A program made the translations under genes and the position numbers. A DNA stretch of 64,000 nucleotides from Trematomus loennbergii. Taxonomy: Eukaryota; Chordata; Actinopteri; Perciformes; Nototheniidae. The stretch covers positions 114,501 through 178,500 of the forward strand of contig JAAOOA010000597.1 in assembly GCA_012861695.1 (NCBI GenBank), given 5' to 3'. Of the stretch, positions 1 to 11,741 are shown piece by piece; position 1 is the first letter of the stretch, and each line of letters opens with the position of its first letter. The notes below the pieces were generated by a model. It saw only the letters and a program-made list of their open reading frames with translations, did not search any database and had not been told where the DNA came from.

Positions 1-729
1 AATAGTACTTGGTACTTTAATTGGTTCCACCTGAGCTGAGATTGGACATCAAAACGATAAACAAAATGCCAATATTCTAAGCATCTAAATGGTTTTCAAA
101 TGTATTCTCATTTCTTGGTTATTTTCAGTGTGCGGAGTTTAAAGCGATCAATTCATATTACAGGATAGAGGATACAGAAAAACTGCTGTTGCAGGAAAGA
201 CGGCCGGCAAAATCACTGACTGTGTGAACGTGAAAATTAATAGAATATCCCCTCCCATCTTCAGAGCAATCTGACTATTATAACATTAGCGTTAAGAAAG
301 CTTACTTAAATATCTGCCACAACATAAGTAACCGGATCAGAGTAACATTAGTACAGTCCACGGCACTGTGAGTGCAGACGTCGATGTGTCCCATTATCAT
401 TCATATCATATCACATCATAATGTATCATATATTTCCTTATCTGAGTCAGCTTCTTGAGCCGTATCTGGCCGTGCAACACTCACAGTGTCACATACTGTA
501 TGCAGAAGTATTATTTTAAGCAACACATTAATTGACGAAACACTCGAGTCAAATGTAATTAAAGTCAGATCCACTCGTGTCTTGGACGGGGCAGTGATTT
601 CATAAACCTGTTAATGTACGCATTCAAACGCTTTTTACCAGCTGTATTCACCTTGCAGGTGCAGCTATGTGGCTTTATCCTGGATAAAGTGTTTAAGTCA
701 TGGATGTTTAAAGTTTAACTTCTTCATAT
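1..729. other. Unassigned sequence in the presumed grm8 intron after exon 2
   Basis: I see no exon, RNA gene or clear repeat here. The sequence is AT-rich and is interpreted as intron only because grm8 exon 2 lies upstream on the minus strand and later exons were not found. Confidence 0.4.
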
Positions 730-1085
730 TTGACTAATATTAAAGTTCATTCATTCAGGAAGTATGACGCTGCGCTGTCAGTACGCTTCTCCATGTTTGA
801 GATTGGTCGAATGTTGCTACCCCGCCCCTTTCATGTGAACGCGCACTCAGCTGGACGGAGAAACCCTGGGTTGAGTTACCGAGTTGATAACCAGCGTCGT
901 AGGACCGCTTAGCGAGAGCGCGTTTGTTAGGGTTAGTTAAGCCGGATAACTCAAACATATCCAGGGTATGTTGAACTGGATTCGTAGTACAGGCCTCAGT
1001 ACTCAAAACATGTTTGCTTTTCAAAGATTCAGTCACTACAATAGCGACTTTTTTTTCCTTCTCCGTGTTTACACAGTCGTACACT
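730..1085. repeat. Foldback-type interspersed repeat
   Basis: Two partly inverted arms are visible: a ccctgggttgagtta stretch near 860-880 and its approximate complement (taactcaaacatatccaggg) near 948-967. The text resembles a short non-autonomous DNA transposon common in fish, recognised by eye only. Open frames on both strands across it look incidental. Exact ends were not defined. Confidence 0.4.
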
Positions 1086-2174
1086 TCGTCTTGAGGCTTA
1101 TCCTGTTTGTGCCCTAGTTTTTCTTACTACTTGAATGCCATGTTGAGTTAATTCTTGCAGGCCATGGTCCTTTCATCGTGGGATCAAGGTCAGGTTAAGG
1201 TCACCCTCCTTCATGTGAGATGAAAGGAAAACAAACTCTGATTTCTGTTTCAGTCTCGCATCGTTTTTCCAGAGGCTTGATCCTTTTGTCTGAAGCCTTG
1301 GAGCTTTTTGCAGCATGACAACCATACCACTAGTAACCCTCCGCCTGCTGAAGTATGGGGGGGGGTTGTCCTCTTACAGTGGGAGTGGGTGATGAAATCC
1401 ACAGCAACAGCTAATCACTGTGAGTCAGACAGGACCGTGTGATTTTGCTCAAGGTTGTTTCCGTGTGTCCGTCATTAATACTGTTCTGTTGAAACACTAA
1501 CTGTCTGCTGATGGTGCCAAAATACTTTCTCTTGATTCGGAGGATTTTGAAACGTGACACAAAAAGGCATCTATAATTCATAAATTACTTTTTTTTTACG
1601 TGCATTGAAGCTGGGGAAAGGTCAGTGTATTAAATCCACATATCTATGAGAGTGAAGCGGATCACGCCGGTTAAATAATGTTACTTTAATTAATATTACG
1701 TAATACTATACGTCGTTTTTTGGTATATCAAGTATTTTGTAATAATATTTTATCATCAACCAGTGACATCACACAACAAGGGACGCCAGCTGAAGCTACC
1801 ATTGGTACTGCACACATTACACCACCAACTATTCTTATTATAATTAAGAGATTATCTTGAATTTCAAATACTATTCTGCAAAGCTAAAAGTCTCCAAAGT
1901 CTTGCTATGTGTTAGTTTTAAAAGTTCAGTCGGCTACTTCTTCCCATAGGTTTCTCATGCTAATGATATTTGCTCAACAAGCTATTGGTTTGGGTGTTTT
2001 GGTAATCAGTGTTGGCTGATAAGCGAGTGATCTCTAAAAGCTACTTCTAAATAAGATAAGGGGATAAGAGGATAATTGGGAAATGTTTGCGCTACAGCAG
2101 CATAAAAAACAACAAAACAAAACAACATTGCACATAAGTAGGAATTAAAGAGTAGAAATGAACAATACTAGAAT
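1086..2174. other. Unassigned intronic sequence
   Basis: No coding exon or recognised element was seen. There are only short A/T runs and a short G run near 1358. Confidence 0.35.
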
Positions 2175-2660
2175 TTAAAGGGGACCTATCATGCAAAATG
2201 CACTTTGTACATCTTTATACATGAATATGTGTCCCCGGTGTTCCAGGGAACTCACCAAGTGTCAGAAAACACAACCCTCTCTATTTTCCTCCATACCCAA
2301 ATCTCTAAAAAAGGGGCTAACGGATCTGATAAAAACTGATCCAGATTTGAACACTGTCCTGACGTCAGGACGGTGGCGCTACGGCTATTGGGCCAACTCC
2401 ACCAATCAGGAGGAGACAGCCACGGCCATTGCCGTTCGAAACGCTGGAGACGCTGTAGTACATATGCCAGGCCTGTAGATGGTGCTGTTCTCACTGAATC
2501 TGCCCTTGCAAAACAGGGGTAAAATAGTGCAAATTGAGCGAAATGAGGCATGGCTAAAATGCATGATCTGTTTGGTATAAATATTGGTAAGTATAAATAT
2601 GCCTTATATAGGTATTCCTACACTATATTATTATAATATAGCATGATAGGTCCACTTTAA
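2175..2660 (+). mobile_element. Family A TTAA-flanked MITE-like element, copy 1
   Basis: It begins TTAAAGGGGACCTATCATGC and ends with the approximate inverse, GCATGATAGGTCCACTTTAA. TTAA at both ends suggests a TTAA target duplication. The body is nearly identical to elements at 18063-18555 (inverted), 24833-25325 and 51545-52037. Open frames inside it are not conserved between copies, so it is non-coding and non-autonomous. TTAA duplication is typical of piggyBac-class transposons, but the first bases after TTAA are not the usual CCY, so class is uncertain. Confidence 0.85.
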
Positions 2661-2989
2661 ACATCTCAAAATAGAATTAAAGCAGCATTAAAAAGTAGAA
2701 AATATAGTAGACCGTGAAACTTTGACAATAAAACACTATTAAAAGGCTTTGGACACAATATAAAGCAGTCTAAATACTGAGAAGTTCACCAAAACAAAAG
2801 TTCCATATAGCCCAAGCAAACATTTGTCTCAATAATTCCTTCCTTTCTGATCTTATCTAAAAAACACATAATCTGCACTCCTTACAAGATCCCAATTCAG
2901 ACAATTATAACTTCACAAGAAACCCAAAGAAATAGCTTGAGAAGATATCGTTTCGGAAAGTCTTTTTCTGTCAGATGAGTGGAATCGGA

Positions 2990-3420
2990 TCATCTCGATG
3001 TGTTAAGCCTAAGCACAAAGGTTAAGGCAGAGGGAAACTGATAGCTTCAACCAAAGTAAACAACAATACAACCTGCACGACTTAGTAACAGTGATTTCAA
3101 GTTTTGCCGACATTAACTTGAGGTATTATGTTGATTTTACTGCACCTGTCATGAACAAAGCTGATTTCCAAATCCTAAAACAGTATGCTAACAATCTAAG
3201 CTAATGCTAGCTAATGCTTTCAGAAGGTTAGCTAACAAGAAACCACAGTTCAAATGATTCAGATGGATATATTTCCCACAGTGCACGTCCAGTATAGAGG
3301 TCGTGTTTAGCCTAGCTTAGCACAAAGACTAGAAGTAAAGGGAAACTGCTAGCCTATAGCTCATTACAATTTTACACAGCTCCAAATGGGTCTGATTTAC
3401 ATGATAAAGTAAGAGATAAG
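2990..3420. repeat. Interspersed repeat with duplicated GCTAGC-rich segments
   Basis: Two related segments occur about 300 bp apart: one near 3010-3060 (agcacaaaggttaaggcag then ggaaactgatagctt) and one near 3308-3360 (cttagcacaaagactagaag then gggaaactgctagcct). The text matches a very common fish interspersed repeat by eye. Ends and class are not resolved. Confidence 0.4.
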
Positions 3421-3779
3421 ACACACATCTATTTTTAGACGTACAGAAAGATGTAAACAGTAACGCCAAACGGTCACAAGAACATCTTTCTGAAAAGAAC
3501 GGTTAAAAGAGATCTAGAAAAGAAACCTTTGTTCCAATTTGTCTTTCGTCATTGTTAACGAGGGATAATTGGAGCGCTCTGGGTTTCCTGCAGCTGATGA
3601 AGTATTCAGTGAAAGCAGCTCTGAGGACTCGGATACAGACAAAGACAATAGTACCCTTGTTTCACATTCGTCTCTTGAACATAACACCAGTATTTAAGCT
3701 GAAAATGATAGTGAATTATTATTGCAATGGGATATTTATCATTCTAAGTGAGCATTGAAAAGTTACCATTCATCTGTTT

Positions 3780-4036
3780 GTCATCTACTTATTTATCTAA
3801 ATAATTATCACTACAATAAACCTTATTAATTTAGTCTTAATGTACAATTCTGTTCTTGTATATATCATATTCTATTTACATGTATATAGACTTCTTGCAC
3901 TTTTTTATTTGTATCTTTGTATTTTATTATATATGTTGAACCGTTGGAGGTCAGAAGAATTTCATTGCCATTTCTACCCTGTAGCTTATGACAATAAAAC
4001 CTTTGAATATTTAATCTTTGAATGTTGCAATTTCTA
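3780..4036 (+). repeat. LINE-type 3' tail
   Basis: The segment ends in gacaataaaacctttgaat, a signal typical of 3' ends of fish non-LTR retrotransposons. It aligns by eye with 58920-59145, which has the same order of blocks: ctatttacatgtata, cttgcac, gttggagg, and gacaataaa at the end. No reverse transcriptase frame is present, so it is a 5'-truncated copy. Confidence 0.6.
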
Positions 4037-4708
4037 ACATAATGGTTGACAGGTAGCGGTAAATATGTCTAACCTACATGAGTCGTAAATAATGTTCGAT
4101 CTATTTCATATTGTGAGGTTGGTGGTCTTCTCCCTTTAAGGAATGCAGACATGTCTCTCTTGTTGCTAGCAGGTGTGTTTAAAAGAATCCTATATATTAT
4201 GTCTTAACACCTCCTCTTATATTCTTTGTCTAAAATGTGACGATAAGACCCTCTGCAGACCTCCTGATTTGTGTACTTTGCTGCAGGCTGCTGACACACA
4301 TTGTTACCTTCTTGCAAGAATAAACTCCTTAAAAGACTGTCTTATTCAAAGTATCTTCATTTCAGTATAACACAAATGTTTCCTCATGATTTTATAATTA
4401 TTAGTTTCTATTGGTTAAATTCCACCGCATTATTCCCCAACATTTCATTTCATTTTATTTGTTCCGTTCATGGTATGCAAAACTTAATGTATAACAATTG
4501 TTAACAAAACATGTCTCTGTAAACACACCATTGACCGAAAAGGAGCAGGGAGAAGAAAATCATCTTATATGACCTGCCCCTTTCTAAAGAAATAAAAAAT
4601 AAATAGAAATAGATGGTCTGTCCTTCATATTTATTTTTCACAACCAAACGTAACAGTATCTTAGGATAATAAGGGAAACACAACCAATACTTATTTCCCA
4701 CTTGATAC

Positions 4709-5101
4709 TTAAAGGTAGGGTAGGTAAGTTTGAGAAACCGGCTCGAGATACACTTTTTGTTATATTCCATGGAATGCTCTTAACATCCCGATAGCAATAA
4801 TATCTTAAGTGCTTTGACAAAAAATCCATTAAAAAAAAAATATCATCTGTGGAAGCCGTAGTACTGTAAAAAGCACGACCAATCATCTGAGCCGGCCCGG
4901 CTAAAATAACTGGATGGCCTACCTGCCTGTCAGCCTTCCATCTGTGCACAAACTTATCTGGTGCCCTCATTGGTCATGTGCGCGTTCGTGTGTGTTGGAG
5001 GAGGGGCTCTGTAAGGAAGTGGCAGATTTTCTCCGGTTGTGTATTTTCAAATTCTAGCGATCTCGAGCTGGTTTCTCCAAAATTACCTACCCCACCTTTA
5101 A
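4709..5101. mobile_element. TTAA-flanked MITE with long terminal inverted repeats
   Basis: The left end starts TTAAAGGTAGGGTAGGTAAG and continues through gaaaccggctcgagat. The right end is its near inverse (atctcgagctggtttc through ctaccccacctttaa), giving terminal inverted repeats of about 40 bp. TTAA stands at both ends. The overlapping open frames are not believable proteins. Confidence 0.75.
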
Positions 5102-6570
5102 TGGAAAGAAACAAAAGAAAACAACAACACCAAAACATCACATGGACAAGGAAGAGTGCAACACCCTCATCTGAGTCCTGCTGGAGAAGAAGGTGGAAAG
5201 CGGCGCATCATAATAAAATAATAATATAATAATATAAATGAGACGACAATGAGAAGCTAAAGAGCCCATTTAGGGTTGTACGTTTCCCTATAGGCCACCA
5301 GCATTTGAGGGACAGAGAAAACAGCTTTAGTCACTAAACAATTGTCCAACGACAGACTGACTTTAAGTCATGTTGTTAGCATCCATTTTGGGTCGACAGT
5401 GTTTCACTGTTTTTGCATTTCTTCGAAAAAGTATTCACAATAAAAGCTTATCACTGGAACAACAGCCAGAAAAGCTTTTATTGTAAAGAAGCAGCAAGAA
5501 GTAATCAGTCATTAGCAGAGCTCCAATACTCAGTGAACAAGCTGAAGTCTAAGAGTGAAATTAAACTCTACACAGAGATGATCATCCCAAAGCTAAAGCA
5601 GACAGACCTGGGTCTATTAAAGCTAAAGTGAGGGACCTTTACATATAAATGAACTCTCATTACATTCAAGCTTTTACCATAAGACACCCAGCGCTGATTG
5701 AGCCCATCATTGCCAGGAACCACTCTGTGTTTCTCGCAGTATACTAATAATGTTGTCTGGAGTCTCAGGCAACTTTATGCCCTCAGGTGAGCTCACGGCA
5801 TCTCCACCGACCACCAGGAGCATCCCTGTGTGCAAATATTCATGCAAACACAACAGAAACCAGGGGGAGACTGAAAACTGAGGCACAGCTAAAATGGAGG
5901 GCTTGTTCAGGGATTATAAAGTTGGCCAACTGTCAATCTCGCAGAGTTATTCTATTTTATAATTAATAGTGTTTGTCAGTATATTTGAATTGACTAGGTC
6001 AGATAGGCAGATCTGCAGTAATATCAGAAGGAGTCATGTGATCACATTGTTGAACTAAGTCGATAAAACGTACATTTTAGGTAAGTTTCCAACAACAGAG
6101 ACAGTTTGCTAACTTTATAATCCTGAACATCACCAAGCGCTCCGGTCCCAGCTGTGTGCGTCACCTTTTATTGTCCCCTGTTTCCGCAGCGTTTTGTATA
6201 TGTAGTGTTTTGTTTATGGTACGCTTTTAGTAAACACTCTGCAGAGGTTTCTTCATTTGCATGTGTTTGGCACATTTGTGTTTTATTTGCACTGTTTTTA
6301 AAACTGCAGCCTGTTTCTCCCAATGGAAATGTTTTAGGCTGCTGTTTTTTTTTCCGCACCCGTTAGTCACTGTAGTAAATCAAAAAAAAAAATGTCAACA
6401 AAAAAACACTTGTTAAGGTCTTTGGCAATGGAAGTTTTGGTTAGGTTTAGTGAAGGATAGTGGCTTTGATACATTATTGAATTCAAAAATGTCAAAGTTG
6501 ACTCTTGGTTTCACACGAGGACAGTTGTGTCTTTTGCATATATTTATGTATATTGTTTATATTTGATTAA
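5102..6570. other. Unassigned intronic sequence
   Basis: No convincing exon was found. An open stretch near 5413-5631 has no recognised domain and no flanking splice sites that I could support. Short A and T runs occur near 6350-6400. Confidence 0.35.
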
Positions 6571-6574
6571 CTAT

Positions 6575-6716
6575 TTTTCATTTTATTTGTAATTGTTAAC
6601 TCTATTCCACTTTTTAAGTATTTGTATTTTAATGTTGAACACACTGCTCCTGTAACAAAATCATTTCCCAAATTGGGATTAATAAAGTATCTATCTATCA
6701 ATCTATCTGTATAAAT
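6575..6716 (+). repeat. LINE-type 3' tail ending in a tetranucleotide microsatellite
   Basis: A block tttcccaaattgggattaat followed by aaagtatctatctatcaatctatc matches the 3' ends of fish non-LTR retrotransposons. The same core recurs at 38862-38900. No coding part remains. Confidence 0.6.
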
Positions 6717-7433
6717 TCATACTCATTTTGTTTCTGTTTGTTCTTAACGTTTTCTTTCCATCAGTCTTGTTCTGAATGCAGTTTGTTTTTGGACTCTTGA
6801 GACAAACCTCCCTAATGACAGGCTTGTCCCTCTACCTCCTCTACCTCCATTCGATTGGCCGCCGCTAGTGAGTGGTTTATTTGTTGGAGGAAAAAGGTGA
6901 GCTGCTGACTGCCGATGGTTCATTTGGCTCTCGGTAACTCGTTCTCGAGGGAGGAAACGCTGAGGGATCCCTCGCCATGAAATATTCATCCACTCCTCAG
7001 ACTGCATGCAGAGGAAGTGGAAGGAAAAGAAACGCAACTCTCCAGGAAAAAGGAAATAAATAAATTACAAATGACAAGACAATGTGTGAAGAGTCGGATT
7101 AATGGACCAGGACAAGGAGAACATAAACGATCCTCATGGAAAAGACAAAAGTAAACGGCCAAATATGAAAACCAGAAACAGGTGAGGCGAGACGGAAAGT
7201 ATTTGTGTCTTATAGGAGGAAGAAAAGAACAGTTTAAAGGATAAGAAGACGTACAGAAAGGAAGATGGAAGAGGATGAGCAGCCGAGAGAAAGGAGAGAC
7301 AGAAAAGCAGATTATCTTCAGCAGGCTTTCCCACTCCTGCAGGAGAGAAAAGACGGGAGAGTTTTTCCACACAGAGACTGATCCGACAGAACGTCGGCGA
7401 AAATACAACACCATCACATCCTCCAGTTAATCC

Positions 7434-7459
7434 ACACACACACACACACACACACACAT
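7434..7459. repeat. CA microsatellite
   Basis: About 13 CA units. Confidence 0.9.
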
Positions 7460-7591
7460 ATCTGAGTGTTTGAATGAGGGGTATATCAGCCGCCAAGTTT
7501 TAAAGAAGAACAAAAATAAGTCTTTCTTGAGACACTTTGTCTTCATTGAAACATCAAATGTTGAGTCTTCGTCGAAGAGAAAGCAGAAAAT

Positions 7592-8130
7592 TACATACAT
7601 TACATACTGATATACACCTGAACATCAGCAGGAGAGGACTCTTTAAAGTAGAGACACTACATACTGATATACACCTGAACATCAGCAGGAGAGGACTCTT
7701 TAAAGTAGAGACACTACATACTGATATACACCTGAACATCAGCAGGAGAGGACTCTTTAAAGTAGAGACACTACATACTGATATACACCTGAACATCAGC
7801 AGGAGAGGACTCTTTAAAGTAGAGACACTACATACTGATATACACCTGAACATCAGCAGGAGAGGACTCTTTAAAGTAGAGACACTACATACTGATATAC
7901 ACCTGAACATCAGCAGGAGAGGACTCTTTAAAGTAGAGACACTACATACTGATATACACCTGAACATCAGCAGGAGAGGACTCTTTAAAGTAGAGACACT
8001 GCATACTGATATACACCTGAACATCAGCAGGAGAGGACTCTTTAAAGTAGAGACACTACACACTGATATACACCTGAACATCAGCAGGAGAGGACTCTTT
8101 AAAGTAGAGACACTACATACTGATATACAC

Positions 8131-8133
<3 letters not shown>
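7592..8133 (+). repeat. 57-bp minisatellite array, about 9.5 copies
   Basis: The 57-bp unit runs from cacctgaacatcagcaggag through aggactctttaaagtagaga to cactacatactgatata. Copies are almost identical, with an occasional substitution such as gcatac for acatac near 8000. Because 57 is divisible by three and the unit lacks stops in some frames, long open frames arise on both strands (19-residue repeats); these are not genes. The same unit forms arrays at 19265-20235, 42605-43092, 47830-48228 and 49714-49941. Unlike those, this array shows no family C flank. Confidence 0.95.
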
Positions 8134-8180
<47 letters not shown>

Positions 8181-8197
8181 CAGAGAGACAGAGAGAC

Positions 8198-8243
<46 letters not shown>
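8132..8243. repeat. GA microsatellite with GACA variants
   Basis: A GA run with several interspersed acagagag units directly abuts the end of the 57-bp array. Confidence 0.95.
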
Positions 8244-8247
<4 letters not shown>

Positions 8248-9090
8248 AATCGCTCTGAAACCCCTCAGACGAGCCTCGCTATCAGCCGAGACGCTGTATA
8301 ATGAACAGGTGCTGGATTTAGCCTGGGAGGTGGAGGGTGTCGGCTCAGACAGATAGGAGTTCAGACAGGAGTCAGCCGCAGGAGATCCCGCTGTTAGAAC
8401 AAGAGGAACCCGGTTCTCCTGGAGGGGAACGTCTCGGTTCGACTGAGACTATGCAGAAAGGCTAGTAGCTCCTTTTTTTACTCTCAGAAATCAAACATTA
8501 AGTCCTGTTGTTTCCCATCTCATTCTTCCTTGGTGGCATCTTCTGAAAACACTCATGGCAATCTGTTTTACCTTTATTGAGCATCATTACCAGCAGAGTC
8601 TTCTTGGATTAGCATCAGCAGTGACTCATGCAAGTAGCTTTGGATAGAGACGTCATTACATTGCCATGATAACTGCAAGGGTTTGGGATTAATGTGTTGA
8701 TACCTAATTATCCCCAAAAACCTACTTAATCCAAATTCGCTCCCAATGGCAAGCATCCAAGCGCACTTAAATCCAAATCCTTAAACAAAATCCTCTTTAT
8801 CATCTTTGATGTAAATTGGAGAAAGACTAAATAAATGTTGGTCAAAGAAAGTCTTACTAAATGTCTCATTCTGTAAACTTCTCATCCGAGAATATCTGTT
8901 ATTGTTTAATTCTTGAACACTGAAAGAGCTAGTTTATGGGTAAAGTATATTATTACCCTCTTTGTAATAGGTGCGAGAACTTTTCCCTCAATCTCACGTG
9001 ACTACCCTTGCTCTGACAAAATGACGTTCCTAAACAACTAAACTGCATTCTCAATAGCATTCAGAGGAAAATATATTTTCCCCAGGATTA
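8244..9090. other. Unassigned intronic sequence
   Basis: No exon seen. A short segment near 8628-8650 (catgcaagtagctttggata) resembles a decayed SINE 3' tail. Confidence 0.35.
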
Positions 9091-9260
9091 CAGTTATAGT
9101 TTGGGAGCCAGAGGATCGCCGGTCCAAGTCCCATAACAGCCTAAAGTAATATAGCTGCCCACTGATTCTAGTCCTAGGATGGGTTAAATGCAGAGGTCAA
9201 ATGTCACTCTGCTATTTGCCTTCATCCTCCATTTAGTTTTCCATAAAAGCCCGATGTTTG
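9091..9260 (+). repeat. SINE-like element, tRNA-related head with a common fish tail
   Basis: A decayed B-box-like block (gccggtccaagtccc, near 9118-9132) is followed by cctaggatgggttaaatgca, a tail shared by many fish SINEs. The copy is old and its boundaries are approximate. Confidence 0.5.
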
Positions 9261-9898
9261 ATGGACCCTTCAGCCCCTAAAGTAGCCCTCTGCATACTTT
9301 GATTAAAAACATTTCTTGTGATACGATCCAAATGTAGTCTGGGACAAAATATGCTTCCATTTAAAACGTTATCGACAATAAAGCTTCATTGCATGTTAGT
9401 TTTAGGAGACCAAGCTACAAGACAACCACGTTGCGAGACCTAAATATGACCTCTAAATGAACTCTGGTCCAGCAGAGCTACTTTAGAGTACTGCATGCAT
9501 AAAAACCCAAATAACATTGATAATAAGAATTAAAACAAAGGCTGTACATCTGCAGAGTCCAAAGTAATTCATCCAATTCGTCCCACTCTCTATGTTAATC
9601 TTCTTTCCTAAACGTATTCATTTCAGCAGCCCCACCTCCCGATTCAGAACAGAAACCGTCGAGCTGAGTCTGCACAGCGGGATCCAGGGCCGACAGAAAA
9701 ATACATCAGTGAAAGTGGGTTTTTTTTGGGGAGCTGACAGCAGGACCCTGAAAGTGTCCTGAAGCCATTTTTCCTCCACTGTGGTTCCTGCTGATTTCCT
9801 CCCAATGTTTCCTGGCTTTACAAAGTGAGAAAGTGGAAATTGAGTTAGAGATTTCTGAAGTCGACAGTTGAGAAAGATGTGAAGGACTCGTTGCCTTA

Positions 9899-10382
9899 CT
9901 GCCCGTCCACACAGCAGCCTCACTTTTCGCCGAACTGCATTGTGGGAAGCAGAGCGGAGATTTTCAGGCATCTCAGGCTTCAAAAGTTGAGCAATGTTCA
10001 ACTTTTGAAGCTGATCAGCCAATCAAATCCCGTTTATGCAAATCTGACAGTACAAGCGCTAGCCAATCAAACCGCGTGTATGCTGGGAGTGAGAAATGGA
10101 GGAGAAATTAATTATAGCGGTAGGGAATCACCCGGTGCTTTATGACCAGTCCCTATTTACCTACAGGGATACAAACCGGAGGAGCCAGGCATGGAGGGAG
10201 GTGGCAGAGACAGTGGTAGGTTTTCGCCTGTTTGGGGAGTTTATATCCAGTTTACTTCGGGCTTTTTTGCTTCGTATGTCGGGGCGGGAGATTCATGTGA
10301 TTGGTTGTTGGTCACAAAAAATCGCCAAGCTTCAGATACGCCCACCTCCAAGATTTTTTAACACTGCTGTGTGGACGTACTG
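9899..10382 (+). mobile_element. PIF/Harbinger-like non-autonomous element
   Basis: The left end CTGCCCGTCCACACAGCAG matches the inverse of the right end (CAGTACGTCCACACAGCAG read on the minus strand). TTA flanks both sides (9896-9898 and 10383-10385), fitting the 3-bp target duplications of PIF/Harbinger elements. The element keeps the first exon of a MADF-type protein (10096-10208) but no transposase, so it is an internal-deletion derivative. A perfect hairpin (aaaagttgagc / gcaatgttcaactttt) lies near 9980-10006. Confidence 0.7.
10096..10208 (+). pseudogene. First exon of a transposon-encoded MADF-domain protein (remnant)
   Basis: The frame starts MEEKLIIAVGNHPVLYD and continues with YRDTNRRSQAWREVAETV. 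This matches the start of MADF DNA-binding domains (LI..V...P.LYD....YRD...R..AW..VA). It ends at a good donor, GTG|GTAGGT, near 10208. No following exon was recognised inside the element before its right terminus. MADF or Myb-like proteins are the known second open frame of Harbinger transposons, which fits the ends and TTA flanks. Not expected to be functional. Confidence 0.6.
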
Positions 10383-10739
10383 TTAAGGCTGGGAAATACT
10401 TTTCAGGCCGACGTAAGCTTACGTACAGGAGATGTTTGGACAATATTGCATAGCTGTTGCTTTTACACTTGAGTATATCATTTATATGTATTTTCGTTTC
10501 CATTTGTTACCCATCTCCAGACAGGAAGTTGAATTACCACACAGGCTTGCTCAATGCTCAGGGGTTATTTTCAACAAAGTGATGTATCCGAACTGCTTAG
10601 TGATCACTGTGTTGTGTTTTAACAAATTACCATCATAATCAGATAGTAGATGACGTCCTAAAAGAGTCACATGATCATGTATGAGTCAAAATGTGGTGCT
10701 AGTTTTTAGCCATTCTTGCAGCAAAGCTCTACGGTCACC

Positions 10740-10935
10740 AATGTATTGGTCCAATACTGGGCTTCCGATTTGAAATATCTCACCAACTATTGAATGGATT
10801 GTCCCAAATGTTAGTAAAGACATTCCTGGTTCAAAGAGGATGATACTGAATGACTAGACCTAGAGCCACTAGAAGGTTGACATTTTATTTATTTAGCGAC
10901 TATTTAATAAATTGACAACAAAGTTTCATGGTGCC
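10740..10935 (+). repeat. Old interspersed repeat, 'AACTATTGAATGGATTG' type
   Basis: The block tctcaccaactattgaatgg followed by attcctggttcaaagaggat is a decayed relative of a frequent fish repeat. A second relative is at 56110-56410. Confidence 0.45.
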
Positions 10936-10979
10936 CAAACGCCAAATTACTTTGGTAATTCTTTACTTTTCTCAAGAAC

Positions 10980-11093
10980 CAACATAAAATGTGCCAGTAA
11001 ATACCCCAGTGGTAAATGTCTGAAACGTCTTTGTGTCTTAAAAATCTTGGTTAAAGTGTCTAAATGAGACGACTAAACGTCATCACGCCCATC
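10980..11093 (+). repeat. Left flank of family D repeat
   Basis: The block agtaaataccccagtggtaa and then gtctaaatgagacgact with catcacgccca precede the array. The same blocks in the same order precede the second family D array at 15910-15996. Confidence 0.6.
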
Positions 11094-11741
11094 ATTAGCC
11101 GCCTTTAGCTTAGCGGTGATGACGTGAAGTCATGTGATCGTGCTGTAGTTCCTTTATAGCCCAACATTAGCCACCTTTAGCTTAGCGGTGGTGACGTGAA
11201 GTCATGTGATCGCGCTGTAGTTCCTTTATACCCCAACATTAGCCACCTTTAGCTTAGCGGTTGTGACGTGAAGTCATGTGATCGTGCTGTAGTTCCTTTA
11301 TAGCCCAACATTAGCCACCTTTAGCTTAGCGGTGGTGACGTGAAGTCATGTGATCGCGCTGTAGTTCCTTTATACCCCAACATTAGCCACCTTTAGCTTA
11401 GCGGTTGTGACGTGAAGTCATGTGATCGTGCTGTAGTTCCTTTATAGCCCAACATTAGCCGCCTTTAGCTTAGCGGTTGTGACGTGAAGTCATGTGATCG
11501 TGCTGTAGTTCCTTTATAGCCCAACATTAGCCACCTTTAGCTTAGCGGTGGTGACGTAAAGTCATGTGACCGTGCTGTAGTTCCTTTATAGCCCAACATT
11601 AGCCACCTTTAGCTTAGCGGTGGTGACGTGAAGTCATATGACCGTGCTGTAGTTCCTTTGTAGCCCATCATTAGCCGCCTTTAGCTTAGCGGTGGTGAAG
11701 TGAAGTCATGTGACCGTGCTGTAGTTCCTTTGTAGCCTAAT
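11094..11741 (+). repeat. 72-bp minisatellite array (family D, array 1), about 9 copies
   Basis: Successive attagcc(a/g)cctttagctt blocks are spaced exactly 72 bp apart in the first copies (11094, 11166, 11238). Each unit carries tgacgtgaagtcatgtga, followed by ccgtgctgtagttcctttat or a close variant. The unit is shared with 15997-16710, and once, inverted, at 24775-24832. Confidence 0.95.

Noticed and set aside
2191..2478. 95-codon frame within family A
   Set aside because: The frame is not preserved in the other three copies because of indels; the element is non-coding.
5413..5631. 72-codon frame with Lys/Leu-rich sequence
   Set aside because: No domain recognised and no supporting splice sites; probably chance.
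7537..8301. 254-codon plus-strand frame and a 175-codon minus-strand frame
   Set aside because: They are translations of a 57-bp minisatellite and a GA microsatellite. The same unit recurs inside transposons in both orientations.
11094..11741. Evenly spaced repeats that might suggest a CRISPR array
   Set aside because: The whole 72-bp period is repeated, with no unique spacers, and the genome is a vertebrate. It is a minisatellite.
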